From Phytoseiulus persimilis (taxonomy: Eukaryota > Arthropoda > Arachnida > Mesostigmata > Phytoseiidae), in assembly GCA_037576195.1 (NCBI GenBank), contig CM075101.1:14508001-14572000 (forward strand): a DNA stretch of 64,000 nt, given 5' to 3'. Every line of letters starts with the position of its first letter. Position 1 is the stretch's first letter. Of the stretch, positions 23,801 to 32,802 are shown one piece after another. The translations under genes and the position numbers were made by a program. The notes beneath the pieces are model-generated. The model searched no databases, was not told the origin of the DNA, and saw only the letters and a program-made list of their open reading frames with translations.

Positions 23801-25176
23801 GCAGAATAAGAATGTCATGAAATTTCGGGCAGACATCACAGTTGCTTGAGAATAAGTTTCGCTCGAGAAAACAGCGATGAGTTCATTTCAAAGCATCAAC
23901 AAAAACAAACTCCCTTTCAAAGCCTCACGTTAGCCAACCCAATACTTCTAAAGTTCATGAGGGTCTTGTAGACCAAGTGCGGAAACCTCTCGAACAACTT
24001 CGCACGTTCTTCCCGAAGTTCTCTTTCCCTCGTTCACAAAATCTATTCTTTGTTTTTTCCATTGTCGCTTTTCCGTGGAACTGGAGAGCGTTCCGAACAC
24101 CGGAGCCGATTAACAAGACGATTGCGATCTGGCGGGGTTGATTCCGAATTCTCCAGAATCGTAACTCGGGCCGTCGCATTGAAACCTGACATAATCTTCT
24201 TCGATCGCAGAGAGTTGCGTACGCAAGGAATCCATCCACCCTCGGGATCGCCCGATACTGTCGGTGGGGGACAACTGAGCAACGATGAGTCGAGCGCGCC
24301 AGCCCCACGTTGCGAGATCTTCGCCAACAGCTTCTCGCGGCGTTTTTGCAATGCAACCAGAATATTAGCGTTATCCATTCAGTAGGACCATGCGTCACAG
24401 CGTTAGTGGGTTATTTCGAGTGAGGGACCATCAAGAAGAACGCATCATCTTCGCCTCTAGCCTCACTATGTGACCGTTCATGAACCTGAGGTTTTTTAAT
24501 AAGCAACGTTGCATTGATGCTAACGCGTCCGCGCGCATGCATGGCCTCAATATCTCGCCCAGCTCAGTTTCGTAAGAATAGCTTAACGTGACGAGCTCCG
24601 TTGACGCGGCTACTCTGCTCGTGCGCCGATTCCACAGGAGCTCTATGTTCCATTTGATTCGATTCTGAAGCATGCGCACACACTCATCGCGTACAGCTAT
24701 GATGGTGCGTTTCTGAGAGCTGTCAAACGGGGAAGAAATCGGCGGGCGCTCGCTGTCTGATGTTTTTTTTTTTATTATGGAGATGGCAAGGGTCTCTCTA
24801 CGTGCGCTTGTGTGGCGGCTGAATGACAATAACAACAATCACATGTATACACAATCTTTCCGCACGCACAGACAAATTCCAATAACCTCACAAAACTGAT
24901 CCAGCCGTCGCCCGTTCTCGTCGACTCGACGACCTCCAAAATTGTTGGGGAATTGAGTGCGCTCACCTCGTTCAGCCCGGTTCCGGAGAAGTGCAGCGTG
25001 GTCGCCTTCCGAGCGACGATTTCGCGAGTATTTTGCTCGGAACGGAGAACACTTTCCACTGTCCATATTTCGGTCGGTTCCACGACGAGCTGAGCGGAAC
25101 ATTGAGCACTGAACCAAACTGTCAGACACCATAATATCCAAATCGGCCAAGTGGAGGCCGATGCTCCACGCACCAT
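14801..25176 (-). CDS. CNNM: CNNM-family Mg2+ transporter (unextended-like), isoform with tail B
   Basis: Thirteen exons (minus): 24967-25176, 21672-21937, 19241-19416, 18964-19135, 18507-18823, 18051-18307, 17732-17948, 17317-17586, 17044-17178, 16665-16952, 16062-16433, 15224-15341, 14801-15041. All phases agree; product 1012 residues. Order: signal peptide (about 1-28), two copies of the CNNM extracellular domain (about 30-159 and 165-275), the CNNM/DUF21 membrane domain (about 275-466; [43 protein letters not shown]), a CBS pair (about 467-630; [17 protein letters not shown]-like and [12 protein letters not shown] blocks) and the cyclic-nucleotide-binding-homology domain (about 660-830; [27 protein letters not shown]). 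CNNM proteins sit in the plasma membrane and move or regulate Mg2+; Drosophila unextended is the fly member. The last two exons are reached from a consensus donor (GGTAAGT) at 16061 and encode a Ser-rich tail with the acidic dileucine ERTLLL. Confidence 0.9.
15745..25176 (-). CDS. CNNM: CNNM transporter, isoform with tail A (reads through the 16061 donor)
   Basis: This isoform shares the first ten exons with the other, then uses an extended last exon 15745-16433 in which the GGTAAGT donor at 16061 is not spliced. The frame stays open for 105 more codons to a TAA at 15745; product 998 residues. The extra tail contains an acidic dileucine (ESSPLL) followed by SHSSSS, very like the [13 protein letters not shown] of the alternative tail, which argues that both are real. 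The exon 11 acceptor (GTGAG at 16434) has only a modest pyrimidine tract but gives the right phase. Without RNA data, simple intron retention cannot be excluded. Confidence 0.6.
19417..21671. other. CNNM intron 2 (2.3 kb)
   Basis: This intron lies between the two ectodomain copies; its flanks are a GTAGGT donor and a TCTTCAG acceptor. An open frame of 156 codons (20764-21234, minus) lies inside but shows no motif and is not called. Confidence 0.6.
23610..23783 (+). CDS. Candidate 57-residue small protein inside CNNM intron 1
   Basis: An ATG at 23610 opens a frame of 57 codons ending at TAA 23781-23783, antisense to CNNM. The product is mixed in composition, hydrophilic and helix-prone ([11 protein letters not shown]), with aromatic residues in the centre ([14 protein letters not shown]) and no signal peptide or membrane segment. 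An arthropod-type initiator (TCAGTC, about 23510) lies some 100 bases upstream. I do not recognise the family. A chance frame or the first exon of a longer gene remain possible. Confidence 0.3.
   Translation: MGSTTSACQEQMEKLVNQHLQPNIGYGLWEDATRFSFGQLPHTIKMGELRRHAAEWH
24043..24378 (-). CDS. Candidate 111-residue protein inside CNNM intron 1
   Basis: An ATG-to-TAG frame on the CNNM strand. The N-terminus ([18 protein letters not shown]) looks like a basic helix; the centre is Pro/Gly-rich and the C-terminus Lys/Arg-rich. No family recognised. It could be a nested gene, an unused exon or chance; the overlapping frames carry no better candidate. Confidence 0.28.
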   Translation of the reverse strand: MDNANILVALQKRREKLLAKISQRGAGALDSSLLSCPPPTVSGDPEGGWIPCVRNSLRSKKIMSGFNATARVTILENSESTPPDRNRLVNRLRCSERSPVPRKSDNGKNKE

Positions 25177-25525
25177 CTCACTACGACTGCTCCACGGACT
25201 ACTGGGGAGCAGCAGCTCTATCAGAAGAAGCTCTCTGCTCAGCTGATCACCGAGCTGTCAACAAAGCTCATCAGATGGCGCTGCCGTATCGCAAGCGGGA
25301 AGAAGACGTGTGAGCGGCGGGAAAATTCGAATCCAATCACTTTGACTCGCCTTCTCTCCGCTTGCGCGAATGCAGAGCTGTTCCCGCGTCTCCTCTGCAG
25401 CGTTGGGACTGTGAGAACTGTTGGAGAAGGCGATCGCGATCGTTGGAGTTGCCGCCAATCTTTGAGTAATCCCTGTTCCGAGCTTGTGGCCCTCCTAGTT
25501 TGGAAGCCCCTTGTCAACTCGGCGA

Positions 25526-25533
25526 TGACGTCA
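25526..25533. promoter_or_regulatory. Palindromic CRE (TGACGTCA) upstream of CNNM
   Basis: A full CREB/ATF half-site palindrome 350 bases upstream of the CNNM start codon, within a likely promoter-proximal region. A second copy at 49631-49638 shows the motif is not unique to this site. Regulatory role is inference. Confidence 0.25.
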
Positions 25534-28500
25534 TAGATAGACACAAAACGAACCGAGAGTCCCGACCGAGTGCAGGTTCGGAGAGGTTGGCAAAATGGCG
25601 GCTGTGTTGTGGAAGACGACATTCTCCTCGCCTGGCGGTTCTTGTACCAAGGCCGAAGCACCAACAGTATGGGAGGTCTAACTCCTCGTACTGAACTAAA
25701 CGACAGGTGCTCTACTAGAATCGGGCACTGACGTTGCCCTCGACGGGCAACTTTCGCCCACGACGCTTCCAGTCGGAGGGTTCCAACTCCATGACATCCA
25801 GAAGAGGGTGAGTGACGGTGTCAGCTATCGATTGCTCGGCTTTACAATGCCGTAATTGTTATGCAAGTCGATCTCTCACGTCTATCATGACAAGGTGGGT
25901 GTCCTCAAATGCGACGAACTTGAAGGAGTTAATCCTCCGCTGTCCCGATAAGATTCAATCGAGCTGTTTCTGCTTCTCGATTGAGGAGAACAGTCGCTCG
26001 ATATTGTGAATCCAGGAATTCTAAACACAATTCCGTGTGTGACGTCGACTCGGCAACTGCCTGCTTGAATCGCTCCGGGGCGATATTATCGGTCTCTGTG
26101 TAACGGTATCGCGACTTCCATCAGAGGAGCCTTCATTTGGCGATTCCTTAGTTGGACCTGAAGGATCCTCGAGGTTTTAAGCTATGAACCCTGGGTCGTG
26201 AACATAGTCTGATCGAGGGTGAGTGGTAATCGCTCAATGCTTTCATTTTCCGTTGGATCATTTGCTGTCATCAATCGGATAGGTTTTCCGATTTGTTGTG
26301 CGCACGCCTTCCGTAAGCTGTATCCCTCTCGGAACCCCCAAGACTCGTCCTTAGATACTTTGTCCACCGTGACGGCTCGGCGCCTACCTCCAACACTCAA
26401 GCGGTTTGCGAGTCATCTTGCCTATCGGGCAGTCGAAGACTGAGGGGTTTTACTCCTCCAGAATTCGTGTACCGAGATTCCGCTGAGAGCAGCTGTTCAA
26501 AGTGGGAACGATCTCAACAGCCTTCAAACACGTGTGTCCGGAATCAATTATGCGGGTGTTCGTGCGACACAAGATCTTCGGAACCAGATTTCTTGGCAAA
26601 TCCGTCCGTCGGACAACGCTACTCGTGATTCGATATCTCCCACTCTTAGGCTGCCTTCTCGGATCTCGTGATTGCTTGGATATCCTACGGCCGGCTCATA
26701 CTTCGAGATTCGATGACGTTTAGGTATCACTCGCTGGACTAGCGCTCTCAATGAGCAGATATCTGAACTCGAAACGGAACGGTGACGCAGAGCGCCCAGC
26801 TCGGGTTGACGCTCTGTGAAGCTCAGGATCCTCGTTCCAGGAGTTCCAACGATTTTCTCGGCATGATTCAGGCGAATGCGTATGATTCCATACTCTCGGT
26901 GGTTGACCCAGACAAAGGCCGCGGCCAAAAGCCCGGCCCGTTCGCTTTTTCCTCTGAGCCGGAGTTGACCTTGCCCAGAAATGAAGCTCGTGCATACCAT
27001 TGATAGTCGAGCCTGTTGCCGGGCAATGATCGCGCTTCTTCTCGCCATTTTCCCACCCATGTGCATGTATTCACAAACCGGGACTCCTTCGAGACTTCGA
27101 TACGATATCCTGCTCGGGAGGCGGGCTCATCGCGTTCAAAGATGTTGCGGCTTGTCCTCAGCACAAATCAAGATCTCGCCATGAAGCCGGTCGGACATGA
27201 TCAACCTGGCCGAATCGGCCCGGTGGGTGATTTTTACTGCGTTGGGCGATCGGTGGTTGGAACGGGACCGGCGACTTCCTCCGTGGTGCTGATGATGCCT
27301 GCTAGAGGCGGCTGTCGCGGCATATTTCTTCGACGAGACCGCTGCTCACGAGTCACGCAGCCGCACCGTAACATCTAGCGGCGGACTCCGCGCAGGGGAG
27401 ACACGCTGGTTGAGTCTCTCCAATCGCTGGCTTTGTTGGTGTTCCATTCTCGGTGGCCATTAACGTGCGACTGTTGCTCCGACAGAGGATGGGGAATCTC
27501 AACACTCTGAGAAAAATGTTGCGAAGGCAATCAAGTGTGACAGGTAAAGGCCCGCGCATGATTCTGCCAAGGAGCCTTCCGATCTGTGGTCTCGTGTATT
27601 AGCGACCAAGCTAATTGAGCGTTCCCCCCACACACGAGAGTGAACTGTGGGCGTCTCGATTAAGTAAGCGCATTCCTCGACCGTGAAGTTCAGTGTTCGG
27701 CATGCAAGTTGCAAGTGTCAGTTTGAATGGGGGATCGACCGCGAGCCAGGTATATGTCATTGTGACCCCGCAGGGTTCAACGGTCCCCATCCTCCAACAG
27801 AAGTATGAGAACGGCGGTGGATCCGTTGCGTTCCAGCGATGAGTGTGCTCCCTGATACGGCTGTGTTGACACGCATTTCTCTCGTGCTGTCAGCTGTAAT
27901 AAGTGATATTATGAGCCAATGATGGAATATGGAACCCTTTTTGATTGTTCCACTTATACTGTATTCATTTTCCGCGACTCTCCCTCTGACGCAGCATCCG
28001 CGGCGACATTCGTTGTTAACGATGGAACTCAGGTTGAGAATCATCGGAGGCAATAGAGGGATCACTCCGAACGATGCAGGTACTCTTGTTCCGAAGTATC
28101 GCTGTTTCAAATCTGAGAGCTTCTGCTGTCTCGGCTGGTTGGCGATCGCCTCGGTATTCCTGAATCGAATGCCTGTTTGATGCGTGAGAGGTATTCGGAG
28201 TCAACGCTCTAGTCACAGCATCCGCGGATGCAAGCTATCAAGTACTCACAAACGTATCTTCTTGAATATCAATGGAGCCGGTCACTACGTGCAATGCTTC
28301 CGCTGCCGTGCGTTTGACTTTGTCGGCTCTCCTCAAATCAGATATGGGTCCATTCCTCTTATCGGCCGCCGCCATCCAACGCCGGGGGAGGAAAAAAATA
28401 GAGCCGAATCCGGGTCCGCCTCATGCATCCTTCACGTGGAGCTCGGATGTCTCCTGTTCGAATGGAACAGACCTCAGAAGTGATGTGGTTTCCAGCGCAG

Positions 28501-29150
28501 GAGCTCCGTGGAATCGTTACGTTCGAAATTACCGTCTGGAACGATGGCGCGGTGTCTCCTGGGTCCTGCCTCCGGAATCAGTGGGAGATTCAGTGCGACT
28601 CGTTAGTGTGAAGCGCGAAACGGTGTGGGGCGGTAACGCTACGCGCGATTCGTGCACGAACATGACCCTCCCGAGAGAGCGCTCCGACTTCCCTCCATTT
28701 TGGGGCATCCCACTCTGAACACCACCGTTCTATCGCAGAAATATATTTTAGAACGAAGATGAGGTGTGGTGAGCAGCGACGACCTGGAGAGATGCACGAA
28801 ATGCGGATATGTTTCGGTACGAGACGCGTCGCGCTTTTCTCTTCGGAGCCCAGACCGGGAAAAGTGCGGGAAGTATCGGTGCGTCAACGTCTTCCGAGGG
28901 AGCATGTGCTACGTGTGTCCTCCGACTGCACGAGTGTGTCATTTCAAAATCGATCGAGGACCCAGTGAGTGCGTTTGATGCCTAGGAAGCCTTTCTCGGG
29001 CTATCAGAGCAGTTGTAGCTGCTTCGAGGCCACGAAGAGTGCGCCCGTGAGTTGCTATTGTCGCTTCCTTGGGAGCTATCTGCTCGAATGATCGGTATCT
29101 ATCCGTACCCTCTCCTCTCCGAATCACCTCAACTGGCTGATGTGATTGTT
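25534..29150. other. Stretch between CNNM and PHTF, nothing firm
   Basis: It probably contains the divergent promoters and 5' UTRs of CNNM (minus) and PHTF (plus). A 172-codon minus frame (26548-27066) has no motif. A plus-strand ATG at 27929 begins a signal-peptide-like segment (MEPFLIVPLILYSFSA) followed by a possible donor near 28079, and a cysteine-rich frame lies at 28766-28978; neither could be joined into a convincing gene. Confidence 0.35.
28766..28978 (+). other. Cysteine-rich open frame upstream of PHTF
   Basis: A short frame with seven closely spaced cysteines (spacing such as KCGKYRCVNVFRGSMCYVC) that loosely recalls single-VWC/La1-like secreted peptides of arthropods. There is no ATG and no good acceptor at its start. 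A consensus donor (GTGAGT at 28965) near its end would join in phase to the PHTF exon at 29166. It may be part of the PHTF 5' leader or a remnant; low confidence either way. Confidence 0.2.
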
Positions 29151-29167
29151 TTTTTCCATCCACAGAT

Positions 29168-31282
29168 ATGGACCTGAAGCTGGACCAGAGTTTAGGTTGG
29201 TACCAGAAGAAGATCGGCGCCTACGACAAGGAGGCATGGGAGCGACACGTCGAGCGTCGGGTGCTGCGAGGCGTCAGCGGGTTGCCGAAGAAGAGCGCCA
29301 AATTCAAAGCGGGCCTCATCGACGTCGACCTCGTCAGAGGGTCAACTTTCAAAAAGAAGAAGCCTCGAAGTTCATGGCTCATGCTGTGTGCGAAGGGAGC
29401 GCTCAGAGTCCTTTTCTACCCCGTTTATATATCCTGGTGGACACAACATACGAGCCATGCTGTTTCGATGTATTTTCTATTCCTCTACCTGTCGCAGGCT
29501 TACGCCACCTACCTGAACGTCTATGTGACTCTTCAGGAAGACTTCGACCTCCTCGTCGTCGAAGTCATCACACCTCTGGTCGTCATGTGCTTTCTAGGAG
29601 CCATACATGAACAAATAGCCACTAAGAGTGTCTTGAATGTCGCGAGTTTGCCGAAGAATGGCCACAAGAGGCGGCTGAGGCGGAAGCTGCACAAAGCTCC
29701 GATCGAAACAAAGGAAAACCAACCCGAAATCAAAGAAGACAGCAAGGAAAGCGGACTCGAAAGTCTCGACTTCGCGACCAAGCATACAGTCGACAGCTCC
29801 GAGAAAGGATCCAGTCCGACGAGCCTCAGTGAGCCGCAGACTCCGGAGCGACATCTGAAAATTGTCATCTCGTCCGACGAGGACGAGTTCTTCATTGCAA
29901 AGAGCCGCAGTGAAATGAGCAACTTGCGCCGCCGACGCAAGCTCAAGAGACGATCCGACGGCGTCCTGTACGACCTGAACCATCTGAGGTTGGCGGACGA
30001 TATCAACGCTCACCGGAGGCTGTCAGCTGAAAGTGGGGCGTCCTACATCCGCAAACACATTTGGGACAACTTGAACGACGAACGGAACGAGACCGCGAGC
30101 AGCGCGGACGAGTCGCAACTCCCTCGCGGTTTGAAGAATCAGTCGGATTTCGAGTGGCCGTCCCAAACGGACTGCAACTACCTGTCTTCCAGTTCTGAGA
30201 ACATTCATTCGGACGAGGCCACCGATGACGACGACTACGGCGACGACATCGCGCCGCTACAGTGTAGTACAGTGGACAAAGTCAGTTGCACGATATGGGA
30301 GCACGGCGATTGCAAAAAAGTTGACTTGTCCATATTCGACATTGCATCTGCGATCGTTCGCAAAGTGGAGAACTGGAGACACGCTAATGAGTACCCGGTG
30401 CTGGCGCTCGTCCTCAGCTTCGTCCTGGCCTTGTACCCGTTCTACTTCAAGATGGAATTGCGGTCGCCCCTTCAACAGTATTACTTTCAGAACGAACCGG
30501 CCGAATCGAAGCGGAACGCAACTCTTCTGGCAAACTCCACCAGTGAAACAGTGCAAGGTTTCAGTGACGAAGCGAAAATCATAACCACGGCCTGTCTCGT
30601 CAGGCTCAGTCTGTCGTGCACTTTCTTCTACCTGCTTTGCGTCGCCGAGCGAACATTCACTCAACGATTCCTTTACGCAAAACATTTCTGCCAGCTCACA
30701 TCGGCGCGGAGGGCATATCGATCCGAACTGCCTCATTTCCGACTGAACAAAGTACGAAACATCAAAACCTGGCTCAGCGTTCGTTCCTATCTCAAGAAGC
30801 ACGGACCACAGCAATCGGTCGACGCCATCGTTTCGACCGCGTTCGTGATGGGCGTTTGCGTCCTGTCGTTGTTTTGCGCGCAAATGCTGCGCGACGGACA
30901 CTCGCTAGAGAAGCTGTTTTGCTGCGAGTGCGCCCTCTGGTGCATCGGGATCGGAGTTTTCATGACTCGCTTCATGATGTTGGGTTTGAAAATCAACAAA
31001 AAGTATCGAAATCACTCGATTCTGATTACAGAGCAGATCAACCTGTATCTGCACATGGAACAAAAGCCACAGAAAAAAGATGAGCTAGTGCTGGTTAACA
31101 ACGTGCTCAAGCTCGCTGCCGATCTTCTCAAAGAACTCGAAAGTCCTTTCAAGATCTCCGGAATCTGCGCCAATCCCTACCTGTACAATATAACAAAAGT
31201 AATTTGTGTCTCCGCGTTTTCCGCAGCTCTGTCTGAACTTCTCGGGTTCAAACTCAAACTCCACAAAATAAAAATCAAGTAG
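29168..31282 (+). CDS. phtf: PHTF multi-pass membrane protein
   Basis: An uninterrupted 704-codon frame. The N-terminus carries the PHTF signature (GWYQKKIGAYDKEAWE, then LIDVDLVRGSTF), followed by hydrophobic segments at about 77-92, 97-117 and 126-145. A long Ser/Glu-rich charged linker spans about 165-395, and further membrane segments lie near 408-428, 475-493, 553-575, 588-608 and 672-694. Vertebrate PHTF1/2 (about 760 residues) were named as putative homeodomain transcription factors but behave as endoplasmic-reticulum membrane proteins; no homeodomain is visible here. The start is fixed by homology: the ATG lies two bases after a strong acceptor (TTTTTTTCCATCCACAG, ending 29165), so the 5' UTR has at least one upstream exon. 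All coding sequence being in a single exon is unusual beside its many-exon neighbours. Confidence 0.95.
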   Translation: MDLKLDQSLGWYQKKIGAYDKEAWERHVERRVLRGVSGLPKKSAKFKAGLIDVDLVRGSTFKKKKPRSSWLMLCAKGALRVLFYPVYISWWTQHTSHAVSMYFLFLYLSQAYATYLNVYVTLQEDFDLLVVEVITPLVVMCFLGAIHEQIATKSVLNVASLPKNGHKRRLRRKLHKAPIETKENQPEIKEDSKESGLESLDFATKHTVDSSEKGSSPTSLSEPQTPERHLKIVISSDEDEFFIAKSRSEMSNLRRRRKLKRRSDGVLYDLNHLRLADDINAHRRLSAESGASYIRKHIWDNLNDERNETASSADESQLPRGLKNQSDFEWPSQTDCNYLSSSSENIHSDEATDDDDYGDDIAPLQCSTVDKVSCTIWEHGDCKKVDLSIFDIASAIVRKVENWRHANEYPVLALVLSFVLALYPFYFKMELRSPLQQYYFQNEPAESKRNATLLANSTSETVQGFSDEAKIITTACLVRLSLSCTFFYLLCVAERTFTQRFLYAKHFCQLTSARRAYRSELPHFRLNKVRNIKTWLSVRSYLKKHGPQQSVDAIVSTAFVMGVCVLSLFCAQMLRDGHSLEKLFCCECALWCIGIGVFMTRFMMLGLKINKKYRNHSILITEQINLYLHMEQKPQKKDELVLVNNVLKLAADLLKELESPFKISGICANPYLYNITKVICVSAFSAALSELLGFKLKLHKIKIK
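31267..31272 (+). terminator. AATAAA overlapping the PHTF 3' end
   Basis: A hexamer just before the stop codon would give a very short 3' UTR. Another AATAAA at 32219-32224 is an alternative, about 0.9 kb downstream. Confidence 0.25.
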
Positions 31283-32802
31283 GCACAAACCTTCAGGGAA
31301 CACCGATGAGAGGCAGGGGACACGGGCTGCCCAGGCGTCTGGTCTACAACAGGCGGCAAACACTGCTCTCATATGATTCACCGTCTACTAAGTAGTGTCC
31401 ACCTTGAGTGAGAATGCTTTCAACGAGCGACTTTTGTAAGGAAGTGTCTATACCGACGTTGAATCTGCTAGTCCTACTGTGGGCACACAAACTGTTTAAC
31501 TGCTCGTTGAATTCCAAGCGACCTCTTTACCGCAAACAGTAGAGAACAGCAACCGCCCGGACGGGACTCGTGAGCACCGAGTGAGATCCTATTAGACAAT
31601 GATGACGAATTTCCCGAATCGATTTCTATTGTTGTGGAAGCATTGACTTTCTCGTCAGTTTGTTGTGTGATTGAAAAATGCTCTAGCCTTGTTATGGAAT
31701 TCCATTGCCTTCATGGACCTAAGCCCCGCGTTGAAATAAGTCCACCCACAAAAACATCAACACCCGCATCGTAAAGCTTGTTGTAAATCGCTGACGGCTC
31801 ACAATCTTCATCGAGTGAGGAATGTACATGACTCCATCTGGAACACTTGGGCATTCAACTTTTACATAGCTAGGAAGATCGTCACTCTTGGCAAGCCCGA
31901 CCATACGAACTCCAAATGCTTGCATACAGTTCGTGCAATGCAAACGCGCAGTGTTTTTTTTTAGCGAATCGCCACCGCGTCTCATTCTCTCACTGATCTG
32001 TCCACGTCACGCTTCCAGTCGCACGTCCTCAGAAACTCCGCCTCTCGATCGATATGGAACTGTTGATCTGTCGATGGTTTGAACGTAGGCACGTGAACGG
32101 AAAACAAGAGAAGCGGCGAGTTACTAAGTTGGTGTTTCAGCAAGGTCTCCGCATGACATGCGTGGAGAGCGAGCTCGCCCTTTTTTGACGGGAAACGATG
32201 TCGATTTCCAATACGAATAATAAAGTGAAAATTCACGAAAGTACTCTCCTCTCATATTTATTCAATCATACCGTCTGTATCAGGCTGTTCCTCCTATTCT
32301 GCGCTGCCGCAGAAACCACGGACGCCAGCGACGAACATCGGACACTTCTTCCAAAACACACATCAATTCACTCGAGGTTGGCTCGAGTCTAATCTTGGTT
32401 CGATCTGGGTCAGCCCACCGGAACAGGGCTTAAAAATACAGTTGGCAACTGGCAGACAGACGGGCTCATTGGTCGCGAACGACTCAGACCCATCATGTCA
32501 GAATAAAGAATGCGATGAAATCATTCTCAGAAAGCAAAACGGCGTTATGCCTTACGCATAGCGCAGCTTGCTGAGTCTAGTCCCGACAGGCTGGCTCATT
32601 TAAAAACCATATCTGGTCTCAGCTCCTAAAACGCTTCGCGTTCCACATGAAAAGATTACAATCATGTCGCAGAATCAATAAGTGATCGATGGCCTGCCAT
32701 TCCTCAACAGGACAGCATTTACATATGTCGGCACGTTTGTATTGTGAATATTTCTACGAAGATCTCTGTTTTATACAATGCTGTGACGAAGATGAGGACT
32801 CC
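31283..32802. other. Convergent 3' regions of PHTF and SESTD1
   Basis: No coding sequence recognised. A plus-strand AATAAA (32219-32224) and a minus-strand AATAAA (32257-32262) lie about 30 bases apart and could end the two converging transcripts almost back to back. Confidence 0.4.

Larger units (their letters stand above)
21938..24966. other. CNNM intron 1 (3.0 kb)
   Basis: The donor is GTGAGC at 24966 and the acceptor TTTCAG ends at 21938. It is the longest CNNM intron and holds two small candidate open frames, one per strand, described separately. Confidence 0.7.

Noticed and set aside
25740-26000. Possible second hAT-like fragment on the minus strand (ERLFSSIEKQ-type words)
   Set aside because: Only a few residues resemble a transposase and the frame is interrupted; too weak to call.
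26548-27066. 172-codon minus-strand open frame
   Set aside because: Arg-rich, no domain, and interleaved with open frames in the other phases; could be old transposon sequence but nothing identifies it.
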